54,360 nt of DNA from Bacillota bacterium (GCA_023411375.1 JAEYOW010000017.1:1-54360); one strand, 5' to 3'. Counted from the stretch's first letter, positions 17,175 through 25,441 are shown. Numbers and translations: made by a program. Notes: generated from the letters alone by a model not told the origin.

Positions 17175-18086
17175 ATGTCTTATGTAACGTTTGTTCCCCA
17201 GGCGCCCATGGGCGAAAGCACGGATCCCGGCATTTTCGTTCAGGGCACGCACGTGCCCATGCCTCTTGTGGAGCAGAGCGGCGTGTGGATTAAAACGGCG
17301 GGCAGCGCCATTTTGCTGCAGCAGAACTACCGGTTGTCCACCTGCGACACGCCTCTTTGGCTGGTGATCGACGACGGCGCCGTTACGTTTGCCCACCGCG
17401 AGCAGAGCCTGCCGCTCAAGCGCGGCGAATGCGTGGTGATTCCCCCGCATTCCGACGGCTGTATGATTCAGGGCGCCAAGGACGCCCGCCTTTTGTGGCT
17501 GACGCTCGAAGGCCCGCTTTCGGAGGAATTTCTCCGTCAGATGAATGCCTTTAACCGTGTGCCGGCCAAGCAGGGCATGCTGCCTTCGCAGGTGATTTTA
17601 ATCCGCCAGATCGTACAGGTGCTGGTGCGCCATACCGGTACGGGCGACGCCAGCTACCAGCTTGGTCAGCTGCTTTGGGGGCTGATCGCCGCGCATTCAG
17701 GGCAGAGCGTCGCTACCAGCGCCACGCTCAGCCACGAGATCGCCCGCGTTGTGGACGCGCTTCGCGCCTGCCGCTACCGCGATGCGTTCAGCCTGGCGGA
17801 TATGGCGGCCATCAGCCGCATGCCCGTGGAGACGTTCCGCAAGCGCTTCACCTCCGAGCTGGGCATACCGCCGCTGGGCTATCTGCAATTTCTCAAAATG
17901 GAGCGCGCCAAGACGCTTTTGCGTACGGGGCTCAGCGTGCGCCAGACCGGCGTGGAAATCGGCATGCCCGATCCCTACCATTTCAGCAAGCAGTTTAAGC
18001 ACATTGTGGGCATGAGCCCGACGGCGTACTTAAAACACGTGGGCACGGACGAGCGGCCCGCGCGCGTTACAAGCCCTGAAGCGTAA
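17175..18086 (+). CDS. AraC-family transcriptional regulator
   Basis: I start at ATG 17175 with GGAG 9 bases upstream; in-frame ATGs earlier lie within the palindrome. The 303 residues have an N-terminal cupin-like sensing domain (strands around WLVIDDGAVTFAHREQSLPLKRGECVVIPPHSDG) and a C-terminal AraC/XylS DNA-binding domain at about 205-290. There the first helix-turn-helix is SLADMAAISRMPVETFRKRFTSELG and the second ends in DPYHFSKQFKHIVGMSPTAYLK. The ligand is probably a sugar or metabolite. Next to it is pfkA, but pfkA has its own promoter. Autoregulation through the palindrome is an inference. Confidence 0.88.
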   Translation: MSYVTFVPQAPMGESTDPGIFVQGTHVPMPLVEQSGVWIKTAGSAILLQQNYRLSTCDTPLWLVIDDGAVTFAHREQSLPLKRGECVVIPPHSDGCMIQGAKDARLLWLTLEGPLSEEFLRQMNAFNRVPAKQGMLPSQVILIRQIVQVLVRHTGTGDASYQLGQLLWGLIAAHSGQSVATSATLSHEIARVVDALRACRYRDAFSLADMAAISRMPVETFRKRFTSELGIPPLGYLQFLKMERAKTLLRTGLSVRQTGVEIGMPDPYHFSKQFKHIVGMSPTAYLKHVGTDERPARVTSPEA

Positions 18087-18095
18087 TTCCCCCCC

Positions 18096-18123
18096 TTGCG
18101 CGGCGGAAAAGCTGTGCTATACT
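18096..18123 (+). promoter_or_regulatory. Promoter for pfkA
   Basis: TTGCGC (18096-18101) and TATACT (18118-18123) with a 16-base spacer, 48 bases before the chosen TTG start. Confidence 0.65.
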
Positions 18124-18171
18124 ACTGGGTGCGGAAAGATCCGCGCGTATCCATAACAAGGAGTGATTCTT

Positions 18172-19224
18172 TTGATTAAGAAGATCGGTATTCTGACCAG
18201 CGGCGGCGACAGCCCGGGAATGAACGCCGCAATTGTGAGCGTGGCCCGTTGCGCCTCCATGTACGGCATACAGCTCATGGGCATCAAGCGCGGGTATAAC
18301 GGCCTGCTCGGGTTGAGCGACAACCCCGAGGATGATATCGCGGCGTTGGATCTGGAAACCGTTCTGGATATCGCCGACCAGCGCGGCACCTTCCTGCGCA
18401 CCGCCCGCTGTGACGAGTTCAAAAAGCCTGAGGTACAGCGCCAGTGCGCCGATACCCTTCGCCGGCTCGGCATCGACGCGCTGGTGATTATCGGCGGCGA
18501 CGGAAGCTTCAACGGCGCGATGCACCTGAGCGAGCTGGGTATTCCCTGCGTGGGTATTCCCGGTACGATCGATAACGATCTGGGCTATACCGAGGCGACC
18601 CTTGGCTACGATACCGCCGTCAACGTCTGTGTGGAAGCGGTTCGTTCCATCCGCGCCACCAGCCGCAGTCACGACCGTCCCGCCGTGGTTCAGGTAATGG
18701 GCCGCAACGCGGGCGACATCGCCATGCGCACAGCGATTGCCACGGGCGCTGAAATGGTCATTGTGCCTGAGATGGACTGGGATGTTGACGTTTATGCCGA
18801 GCGGTTGAACAAGCTGATCGCGCAGGGAAACACCCGCGCCACCCTGATCATGGGCGAGCATTGCTTCCACAAAATGAAGGAGTTTGACTGGCGTAAATTC
18901 CTCAATGATAACGGCAAGACCGTCTACCCCGGCGAGCCGCTGACAGCCGACCGTCTGGCTAGCATCCTTAAGCGCAAGTGCGGCGGCATCGAGGCGCGCG
19001 CCACGGTCATCGGCTATACGCAGCGCGGCGCGCTGGCCACGGCGTACGACAGCGCGTTTGCCTTTGAGGCTGGCCACCTTGCGGTGCAGCTGCTAAACCG
19101 GGGCGTGACCAACCAGGCCATCGGCGTTCGCCATGGAAGGGTTTTCAACATGCCCTTTGCCGACGCCCTCAGCATGAAAAAGCAGTTTAACCGCGAGCTG
19201 TATGACCTGATCAATACGCTGTAA
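18172..19224 (+). CDS. pfkA: 6-phosphofructokinase (ATP-type signature)
   Basis: Phosphorylates fructose 6-phosphate in glycolysis. I choose the TTG at 18172, which has AAGGAG 8 bases upstream and gives the usual N-terminus just before IGILTSGGDSPGMNAA; the GTG at 18163 overlaps the ribosome site. The protein has 350 residues, slightly longer than the usual 320. The IIGGDGSFNGA motif has Gly where PPi-dependent enzymes have Asp, which points to ATP. The catalytic PGTIDND and substrate-binding VQVMGRNAGDIA motifs are intact. The divergence from standard PfkA length leaves room for a different phosphosugar substrate. A perfect 50-base palindrome follows it. Confidence 0.9.
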   Translation: MIKKIGILTSGGDSPGMNAAIVSVARCASMYGIQLMGIKRGYNGLLGLSDNPEDDIAALDLETVLDIADQRGTFLRTARCDEFKKPEVQRQCADTLRRLGIDALVIIGGDGSFNGAMHLSELGIPCVGIPGTIDNDLGYTEATLGYDTAVNVCVEAVRSIRATSRSHDRPAVVQVMGRNAGDIAMRTAIATGAEMVIVPEMDWDVDVYAERLNKLIAQGNTRATLIMGEHCFHKMKEFDWRKFLNDNGKTVYPGEPLTADRLASILKRKCGGIEARATVIGYTQRGALATAYDSAFAFEAGHLAVQLLNRGVTNQAIGVRHGRVFNMPFADALSMKKQFNRELYDLINTL

Positions 19225-19253
19225 AGTTCGGAAGATTCTGTAAGGCTTTCTGG

Positions 19254-19303
19254 TTTCCTTACTCAAAAAGCCCGGCGCACGCCGGGCTTTTTGAGTAAGG
19301 AAA
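19254..19303. terminator. Exceptionally long bidirectional terminator
   Basis: Two 24-base arms (19254-19277 and 19280-19303) are perfectly complementary around a 2-base centre. The core is GCCCGGCG/CGCCGGGC flanked by AAAAA and TTTTT. It lies between convergent pfkA and the PfkB-kinase gene and can stop transcription from both sides. Confidence 0.9.
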
Positions 19304-19375
19304 GGGCGGCTCAAATCGTTGAGACGCCCCAGGTTCTTAGCAGCTGTAAGGCCTCCTGCGGTATCATCCCTGCGG

Positions 19376-20248
19376 TTACGCCAACTCGTCCGCCGTGGGA
19401 ATGGAATCCGCCGCACCCTTGCGCGAAACCGCGATGGAGGAGGCGCGCGCCGCACGCTCAAGCACCGCCGGCAACGGTTCGCCGCGCGAGAAACCTGCGA
19501 CAAAATAGCCGGTAAAGGTGTCGCCGGCTGCGGTCGTATCCACAGCCTTCACCTTAAAGGCGGGCTGGAACAGCGTTTCACCGGCGTGCATGCAATATGC
19601 GCCGTCCGAGCCGAGGGTCAATACCACGCTGGCCCCGGGGAAACGGCGGCCCATGCCGGCCAGAATTTTTTCCGGTTCCGTCTCCCCGGTCAGGGCTCCG
19701 CCCTCCACCTCGTTGAGCAGAAACCAATCCACGCTGTCCAGCGGATAATCAAAAATCGCGTCGTTGATGGGCGAGGGGTTAAACACCACGCTCAGGCCCT
19801 TTGCCTTTGCCTTTTTCATCATCAGGGGGGAGTTGTGAAGCTCGTTTTGCATCATTAGCACATCGCCGCTTCCGAAGCTCTCAAGCATCGCGTCCTGCTC
19901 CCCGCCGGAGATTCGCATGTTTTCACCCGCGAACACGATGATGCAGTTTTGACCGTTTTCATCCACCTGGATAACCGTATGGGAGGAGGGGCCCGGCGCG
20001 CGTTTGATCAGCTCCGTGCGCACGCCGTGACGGTGAAGCGCGTCAAGCAGCATGCCGCCGTCCTCACCCAGCACGCCGGCGTGGTAAACCTCGCCGCCCG
20101 CCTTGGCGGTGGCGATGGACTGGTTAAGCCCCTTGCCGCCGCAAAACACGTTGCGCTCCGCCGCGAGAATGGTTTCGCCGGGCGTTACAATATGCCGGAC
20201 GGCATAAACGTTGTCGATATTCATAGAGCCGTAGTTGAGAATTTTCAT
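19376..20248 (-). CDS. PfkB/ribokinase-family sugar kinase
   Basis: The start is the ATG at 20248 preceded by GAAGGGTG; the open frame continues upstream only as a low-quality extension across the intergenic hairpin. The 290 residues have the PfkB fold: CGGKGLNQSIATAKAGG near residue 37, TLGSDGAYC, and the C-terminal signature DTTAAGDTFTGYF with the catalytic Asp. It is closest in style to ribokinase. It follows the ribose-type permease by 164 bases, separated by a hairpin, and would phosphorylate the imported sugar. A true 5-deoxy sugar cannot be phosphorylated on O5, so if the importer serves the BMC, this kinase must act on another position or another sugar. Confidence 0.88.
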   Translation of the reverse strand: MKILNYGSMNIDNVYAVRHIVTPGETILAAERNVFCGGKGLNQSIATAKAGGEVYHAGVLGEDGGMLLDALHRHGVRTELIKRAPGPSSHTVIQVDENGQNCIIVFAGENMRISGGEQDAMLESFGSGDVLMMQNELHNSPLMMKKAKAKGLSVVFNPSPINDAIFDYPLDSVDWFLLNEVEGGALTGETEPEKILAGMGRRFPGASVVLTLGSDGAYCMHAGETLFQPAFKVKAVDTTAAGDTFTGYFVAGFSRGEPLPAVLERAARASSIAVSRKGAADSIPTADELA

Positions 20249-20339
20249 GCTGTTCACCCTTCTTTGAAATCGCCTGTGATTTGGCCGTAAAAATGATAGC
20301 ACGGCGGTTCGCCCAATGTCAATCCTTGAGTATATGCGT

Positions 20340-20363
20340 TTGGCCGCGCAAACGCGCGGCCAA
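20340..20363 (-). repeat. Hairpin between the permease and kinase genes
   Basis: Arms TTGGCCGCGC and its complement with a 4-base loop. There is no T-run on the minus strand, so it more likely tunes mRNA stability or expression between the transporter and kinase than ends transcription. Confidence 0.6.
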
Positions 20364-20412
20364 CAACAGGTCGGGGACAAGCCCTGGCCGAACCTCCGGC
20401 GGTTCGCTCCGC

Positions 20413-21423
20413 TTACTGCTCCTTCTTGCTTGCGTACGCGGCGATCAGGGCCAGGGCCAGCACCGCGCCCTTGACGGCGGGCAGTACATAGTAGGGAACG
20501 GCGCAGATGGTCAGGCCGTTTTCCAGCGTGGATACCAGCATGGCGCCCACCAAAGTGCCCAGGGCGTTTGGCTTCTCCGCGCCGCCAACCGACCGGCCCA
20601 CGAAAACAGCCGCCAAAGCCTGCATCAGATAGTTGTCGCAGCACATGACCTGCGCGGAGCTGCCGCGCGAGGAAACCAGAATGCCGCCGATAGCGATGAA
20701 CACGGCGGTGATCATGCCCGCCAGGTAACGGTAGGCCTTGACGTTGATGCCGCTTAGCTTAGCGGCCTGCTTGTTGCCGCCCATGGCGTAGATGAAGCGG
20801 CCATGCTTGGTGTACTCCAGGAAGATAAAGGCGATCAGCACGCACGCGAGCATGATGATGATCAGCCAGGGCTCGCGGCCGATGGCGCTGAAGGAGTCCT
20901 CCAGCTTGGTCCGCACGGGTTGCGCGCCGCTGGGCAGGCGCATGCCGGTGGAAACCGCGCCGCCGCCGATGTACCACTGCCCAAGGCCCTGATGCACGAA
21001 CATCAGCGCGCACGTCGCCAGCATATCGGGAATCTTGCATACCAAAATCAGGAACATCGTCAGCTGGTACATCAAAAGCGTTACCCCGATGCATACCAGA
21101 ATGCACGCCCACAGGGGCAGCCCGTACCACAGGTACATGCTCACAAACACATAGGCCGAGCAGCTTGCCAGCGTACAGGCAGACATGTCAAAGCCGTCGG
21201 GCGCCATGGTGATGGTGGCCGCGATGCCAAACACCGTGGTAATCGACATGGCGCGCAGGATGTTGATCATGTTGTTGACGGAAAGAAAGCGATCCCCCTT
21301 AATGAATCCAAACACCACAAAGCACAGAAGCAGCGTGAGAACGGCCGCCCAGTCCAGCAAAAAGCGAAATACGGTTTTGGTTTTCTTTGTAGCCATCGGA
21401 TTTGGTTTGAGCGTAGCTTGCAT
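20413..21423 (-). CDS. Ribose-type ABC transporter permease (RbsC-like)
   Basis: The 336 residues contain eight to ten hydrophobic segments and the BPD_transp_2 family pattern: ITMAPDGFDMSACTLASCSAYV near residue 77 and GRFIYAMGGNKQAAKLSGINVKAYR at about 222, the loop that contacts the ATPase. GGAGG precedes the ATG at 21423. It is the membrane subunit of the importer encoded with the ATPase at 21457 and the binding protein at 23101, on the strand divergent from the BMC operon. A single permease gene implies a homodimer. Confidence 0.9.
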   Translation of the reverse strand: MQATLKPNPMATKKTKTVFRFLLDWAAVLTLLLCFVVFGFIKGDRFLSVNNMINILRAMSITTVFGIAATITMAPDGFDMSACTLASCSAYVFVSMYLWYGLPLWACILVCIGVTLLMYQLTMFLILVCKIPDMLATCALMFVHQGLGQWYIGGGAVSTGMRLPSGAQPVRTKLEDSFSAIGREPWLIIIMLACVLIAFIFLEYTKHGRFIYAMGGNKQAAKLSGINVKAYRYLAGMITAVFIAIGGILVSSRGSSAQVMCCDNYLMQALAAVFVGRSVGGAEKPNALGTLVGAMLVSTLENGLTICAVPYYVLPAVKGAVLALALIAAYASKKEQ

Positions 21424-21456
21424 AATGACATCCTCCTGTTATCGCCTGCCGCGTTC

Positions 21457-22980
21457 TCAGGCGTACTTGGTGGTGCTGCCTACGGCATAGTGCATGATCT
21501 CGTCCTCGTTGGTTTCGGCTGTCACGAGTTCGGCCATGATCCGACCGTCATACAGCACATAGATGCGGTCGGTGATGGATAGCAGCTCGGCGTTTTCACA
21601 CGAGGCGTATATTACGCTGCTGCCGCGCTTGGTGATCTCGTTGATCAGCCGAAAAATATCCTGTTTTGCACCCACGTCGACGCCCTTGGTGGGCTCGTCG
21701 AAAATGTACACGTCGCAGTCCGCGGCCATCCATTTACCGACGGCCACCTTCTGCTGGTTGCCGCCGGACAGGTTTTTCACAGCCTGCTTGATCGACGGCG
21801 TGGAGATGCCCAGGCCGTCTACGTACTGCCTGGCGTTCGCGTCGGTCTTTGCGCGGTTGATGAACGCGCCGTTGCAAAACTTACCAAGCGCCGCGGCGGA
21901 AAGGTTGAAGCTCACCGTCTCGTTTACCAGCACGCCCTCCTTGCGGCGCTCCTCGGGCACCAGGGCGATGCGGTTTTTCACCGCGTGCGAGGGGTTGCTG
22001 ATTTTCAGCTCGCTGCCGTTTAAAAAAACGGAGCCGCCGGTTTTTTCGTATGCGCCGAAAATGGTTTTGCACAGCTCGGACTTGCCTGCGCCCACCAGGC
22101 CGGCGATGCCCACGATTTCGCCCCGGCGCACATAAAAGGACACACCGTTAACCTTACCGTCCGCGCCCTCAAGGCTTTTGACCTCAAATGCATTTTCTCC
22201 GATGACCGCCTGCTCTTTGGGGAAGTTTTCTTCAAACGAGCGGCCCAGCATCTTTTCCACAATCTCGCGCGTGGAGGTGCTTTCGGTGATGGGACTGGTA
22301 TCCACGATCTCGCCGTTTCGCATCACGGTGTATTTTTCACAAATCTGGATAATTTCGTTAATTCGGTGCGAGATAAAGATGATAGCGATATTTTCCGTTT
22401 CCTGAAGATGCTTGACCAGCCGGAAAAGCTCGGCCGTTTCCGTGTCGCTCAGCGGAGCGGTAGGCTCGTCAAGGATCAGGAAATTGCATTCGTTGGCTAT
22501 GGCTCTGGCAATCAGGACCATTTGCTTTTGCGCGAGAGTCAGGTCCTGTACCAGCGTGCGCACGTTTACCTTGATGTTGAGGCGCTCGAGCACCTCCTTT
22601 GCCTGCGCGCGCAGCCTGGGCCAGTTAAGCATTGGATTGCCCCTGGAGTTCATGACCAGGTCGTTGAGCATCACGTTTTCGGCGACGGAAAGTGTGGGAA
22701 CCAGCGCCATATCCACTTCCTGGTATACGATCTGGATGCCCAGCCTTTTGGCGGCCAGCGTTGTGCGTAGATCGACCGATTCGCCGTTTAAATAAACTTC
22801 GCCCGTATAATCCGGGTTTGCACCCGCAAGGACCTTCATCAGAGTGGATTTGCCCGCGCCATTGGCGCCCACGAGCGCACGAATCTCGCCGGTGCTGACT
22901 TCAAAATTTACGTCTGTTAACGCCTTTACACCGGGAAATTCGATGGAAACGTTCCTTGTTCCAAGCGTCATTCTGTCCAT
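21457..22980 (-). CDS. Ribose-type sugar ABC transporter, tandem ATPase (RbsA-like)
   Basis: I start at ATG 22980 with GAGGG upstream, giving 507 residues, the normal size for a two-domain sugar ATPase. Domain 1 has Walker A GANGAGKST near residue 42 and Walker B LILDEPTAPL. Domain 2 has the variant Walker A GLVGAGKSE and its own signature LSGGNQQKVAVGKWM followed by VYIFDEPTKGVDVG. These are hallmarks of the RbsA/MglA/XylG group. It lies between the binding protein (120 bases upstream, across a hairpin) and the permease (33 bases downstream), in one operon. Confidence 0.93.
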   Translation of the reverse strand: MDRMTLGTRNVSIEFPGVKALTDVNFEVSTGEIRALVGANGAGKSTLMKVLAGANPDYTGEVYLNGESVDLRTTLAAKRLGIQIVYQEVDMALVPTLSVAENVMLNDLVMNSRGNPMLNWPRLRAQAKEVLERLNIKVNVRTLVQDLTLAQKQMVLIARAIANECNFLILDEPTAPLSDTETAELFRLVKHLQETENIAIIFISHRINEIIQICEKYTVMRNGEIVDTSPITESTSTREIVEKMLGRSFEENFPKEQAVIGENAFEVKSLEGADGKVNGVSFYVRRGEIVGIAGLVGAGKSELCKTIFGAYEKTGGSVFLNGSELKISNPSHAVKNRIALVPEERRKEGVLVNETVSFNLSAAALGKFCNGAFINRAKTDANARQYVDGLGISTPSIKQAVKNLSGGNQQKVAVGKWMAADCDVYIFDEPTKGVDVGAKQDIFRLINEITKRGSSVIYASCENAELLSITDRIYVLYDGRIMAELVTAETNEDEIMHYAVGSTTKYA

Positions 22981-23025
22981 GGATTTCCCTCTTCTCTCAT
23001 TCGAAGTCCGACATGCTTTGAAGTA

Positions 23026-23057
23026 AGAAGCGCCGGAGCAAATACTCCGACGCTTCT
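23026..23057 (-). repeat. Intercistronic hairpin after the binding-protein gene
   Basis: Arms of 13 bases (23026-23038 and 23045-23057) pair with a single G-U mismatch around a 6-base loop. Such hairpins after a solute-binding gene usually stabilise its mRNA and give it higher expression than the ATPase and permease. Confidence 0.65.
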
Positions 23058-23100
23058 TTGTCAAGAAACATTGCTCGAATGGTTGATTGACGGTTTTTGC

Positions 23101-24213
23101 TTATTTGTGAATCAGGTCGGCGGGCATCCAGTCCGCAACGGACAGGTAGCTCAGGTTGCCGTAGGTATCGGGCGCGACTTCGCCCAGGTTCTCCACCGTA
23201 GAATCCTCCTTCAGGCTGGAAGCCAGAATGGCGGAACCGGGAATCTCAACCACATCCACGCCGTACTCGCCGGAGGCGGGGTCAAAAATCTTGTCATACT
23301 CGCCGGCCAGCTGGAGCATCAGCAGGCGCATGGCGATCTCGCCGTTCAGCGTCCAGTCGGTGGTGCCGGCCGCGCTCCACAGGTCGGGGCGGGTCTGCAT
23401 ATTGGTCACGTCAACCTGGTCGATGTCCACGGAAGCCATGGGCAGCGCAGCGCCGGCTTCGCCGTTAAAGTTGGCGTTCTCCTCAATGGCCTTGTACACG
23501 CCCTGGCCGTACAGATCATAGTAGGCGATGACGCCGTCCACGTCCTCACGGTTAATGCCCTGCAGATAAGCGGCGGCAACGGAGTTGGCGCTGTCAACGC
23601 TGTCCTGAAGGGGCTGAATTTCGCCAACGGTCTTGATCTTGCCGGCGGCCTCATATTCCTGCCAGCCAACCTCGCGGCGGTCAAACGGGCTGTTGTAGTT
23701 GGGGCCGCGCCATACCTTCACCAAGCGCACGCCCTCGCCGAACTTGGCGATCATGTCGTCGAGCAAAACGGTTACCAGGCTCTTGTCCTGCTGGAACAGC
23801 TGGGTTACGCCGGCGATCTTCTGGAACTCGCCGTCCGTGTAGAACTGGGTGTCGAAGCACACGATTTTGAGCTCGGGATACTTCTCGGTCAGGTCCTTGA
23901 GGAACACGTAGGAGCCGTCCTGGTTGCCGTGACTGATGAGCAATCCGTCATAGCCGGCGGCTGCGCAGGTGTTGATGGTGTCCATCCAGTTGTTGAAATC
24001 GCCGTTGCAGAAGTAGAAGTCAAACTCCACATCCAGCGCGGCGCACAGGTCGGCGCAGGAATCCTTCCACATCTGGAAGATGGTGGCGGAAGGCAACAGC
24101 ATGACGTACGCAACCTTCTTGCCGGCGACGGGGTTGGCCGTTTCCGCGGTAGCGCTTGTGAACAACGCAAACGCCATCATGAGAGCCAGAACGAGAGCAA
24201 GAATCCTTTTCAT
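23101..24213 (-). CDS. Sugar ABC transporter substrate-binding protein (type I periplasmic fold)
   Basis: A 370-residue exported protein. Residues 1-23 are a clear signal peptide (MKR, then a Leu/Ala-rich core, then SATAE) without a lipobox Cys. The mature part has the two-lobe type I fold of the ribose/galactose-binding family: KKVAYVMLLPSATIFQMWKDSC, GYDGLLISHGN, VCFDTQF and DGVIAYYDLYGQGV. It is distant from classic RbsB, so the ligand need not be ribose. AGGAGG precedes the ATG. It is the first gene of the minus-strand importer operon and diverges from the BMC operon across 355 regulatory bases, which suggests it delivers the BMC substrate; this link is inferred. Confidence 0.88.
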   Translation of the reverse strand: MKRILALVLALMMAFALFTSATAETANPVAGKKVAYVMLLPSATIFQMWKDSCADLCAALDVEFDFYFCNGDFNNWMDTINTCAAAGYDGLLISHGNQDGSYVFLKDLTEKYPELKIVCFDTQFYTDGEFQKIAGVTQLFQQDKSLVTVLLDDMIAKFGEGVRLVKVWRGPNYNSPFDRREVGWQEYEAAGKIKTVGEIQPLQDSVDSANSVAAAYLQGINREDVDGVIAYYDLYGQGVYKAIEENANFNGEAGAALPMASVDIDQVDVTNMQTRPDLWSAAGTTDWTLNGEIAMRLLMLQLAGEYDKIFDPASGEYGVDVVEIPGSAILASSLKEDSTVENLGEVAPDTYGNLSYLSVADWMPADLIHK

Positions 24214-24272
24214 GGTGGGAACCTCCTATTAAATTTTGGGGTTACAGCAAACGCTCTACCCTTGTTGTGCTT

Positions 24273-24301
24273 AGTATAGCACCTTTGAATTGAAAACGCA
24301 A
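24273..24301 (-). promoter_or_regulatory. Promoter of the sugar importer operon
   Basis: On the minus strand TTGCGT (24301-24296) and TATACT (24278-24273) with a 17-base spacer, about 60 bases before the binding-protein ATG. It is the left-facing half of the divergent control region. Confidence 0.7.
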
Positions 24302-24391
24302 GTGAAATTTTAGATATTTTTCATCTTTTTATTTTATGCTGATAAACGGGATAGAAGTCAATAAATATAAGGTTTTGTTGGCTAACGTGGA

Positions 24392-24414
24392 AACTAAACA
24401 ACAACTGTTTAGTT
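24392..24414. promoter_or_regulatory. Inverted repeat between the divergent promoters
   Basis: Perfect 9-base arms AACTAAACA and TGTTTAGTT with a 5-base centre, about midway between the importer and BMC promoters. Probably a regulator-binding site shared by both. Confidence 0.6.
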
Positions 24415-24442
24415 GAAAGATGGGCGCGGAAATTTTTAAAAC

Positions 24443-24477
24443 GCACTGTTGACAATAGTAAACAGTGCAACTATAAT
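24443..24477 (+). promoter_or_regulatory. Consensus BMC operon promoter with overlapping operator
   Basis: TTGACA (24449-24454) and TATAAT (24472-24477), a perfect sigma-A promoter with 17-base spacing. An inverted repeat, GCACTGTT (24443-24450) and AACAGTGC (24461-24468), covers the -35 box and most of the spacer, which would let a repressor block polymerase. A weaker pair, CCTGTT (24497-24502) and AACAGG (24519-24524), lies in the leader. The LacI protein at 38218 is the obvious candidate regulator. Confidence 0.8.
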
Positions 24478-24568
24478 AGTAACGTAATGATAAGGGCCTG
24501 TTGAATAAACATAAGCTAAACAGGTGTACGGCGTTTGAGTGAAAAATGAAAAGAGCAGGTGAAGAAGC

Positions 24569-25441
24569 ATGCAGAGCGTTCATCAATATCCCACGGATGA
24601 TGAAGCCAAAAAGCTGATTGTGGAAATCGGCCGCAGAATGTATTCGAAGAACTTCGTCGCCGCCAACGACGGCAACATCAGCTGCAAGGTGGACGAGGAC
24701 ATTATCTGGACCACGCCGACCGGCGTCTCCAAGGGCTTCATGACCGAGGATATTCTGGTCAAGATGCGCACCGACGGCACGGTTCTCTCGCAGGGGCCCA
24801 GCGGTCCGTCCAGCGAGGTTAAGATGCATTTGCGCATATATCACGAGAACCCGGAGGCCATGGGCGTATGCCATGCTCATCCGCCCATCAGCACGTCGTT
24901 TGCCATTGCGGGCATTGGGCTGGATAAGGCCATTTACCCCGAGGCGTTGGTCAACCTGGGCACGGTGCCCTGCGTGCATTATGAAGCGCCCGGCTCTCAG
25001 GGCATCCCGGATTCCATCGCCCCATACTGCCGTGATTATAACGCGCTGCTGCTGGCCAACCACGGGGCGGTGGCGTGGGGAAAATCGCTTATGGAGGCGT
25101 GGTATCGTCTGGAATCCACCGAGCACTACGCCATGGTCATCATGTATACGGGCAATATTATCGGAAAAGCGAATGTGTTAAGCTGCGAGCAGGTCAGCGA
25201 GCTCATCGAGATCCGCAAAAAGCTGGGCATCACAAGCGGAGGGATTCCGCCCTGTACCGCGCACCCGACCAATACTGTGGACGTGGTTGCCGGGCACAGC
25301 CCGGTGGCCGAGACCCCGCCCATGCTCAAGACCTACGGTGAAGCCGGCTGCGGCTGCGCGGGCGGAAGCGCCGCCGCGGACGAGAGGGAGCTTCAAGCCA
25401 TTACGCAGGCGGTTCTGGAGCGTCTCAAAAACATTCGATGA
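24569..25441 (+). CDS. Class II aldolase with C-terminal encapsulation-peptide-like helix
   Basis: Zinc-dependent aldolase of the fuculose-1-phosphate family, 290 residues against about 215 for plain FucA. Expected catalytic and zinc residues are present: Glu83 in PSSE, His102 and His104 in CHAHPP, and His165 in LLANHGAV. After the core, a linker rich in Pro, Gly and Cys (about 225-270) leads to a short amphipathic helix, DERELQAITQAVLERLKN (271-288), of the type that targets BMC cargo. It is the first gene of the BMC operon. With MtnK and MtnA downstream, the likely substrate is 5-methylthioribulose or 5-deoxyribulose 1-phosphate, giving DHAP and an aldehyde. The related dehydratase MtnB shares this fold and is the main alternative. 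Confidence 0.85.
   Translation: MQSVHQYPTDDEAKKLIVEIGRRMYSKNFVAANDGNISCKVDEDIIWTTPTGVSKGFMTEDILVKMRTDGTVLSQGPSGPSSEVKMHLRIYHENPEAMGVCHAHPPISTSFAIAGIGLDKAIYPEALVNLGTVPCVHYEAPGSQGIPDSIAPYCRDYNALLLANHGAVAWGKSLMEAWYRLESTEHYAMVIMYTGNIIGKANVLSCEQVSELIEIRKKLGITSGGIPPCTAHPTNTVDVVAGHSPVAETPPMLKTYGEAGCGCAGGSAAADERELQAITQAVLERLKNIR

Noticed and set aside
20249..20644. N-terminal extension of the PfkB kinase frame
   Set aside because: It runs through the intergenic hairpin and into the permease gene and lacks family similarity; the ATG at 20248 has a ribosome site and gives the normal kinase length.
23071..24279. 402-residue open frame on the plus strand over the binding-protein gene
   Set aside because: Antisense to a clear exported sugar-binding protein with signal peptide and ribosome site; composition is Val/Gly/His-rich shadow.
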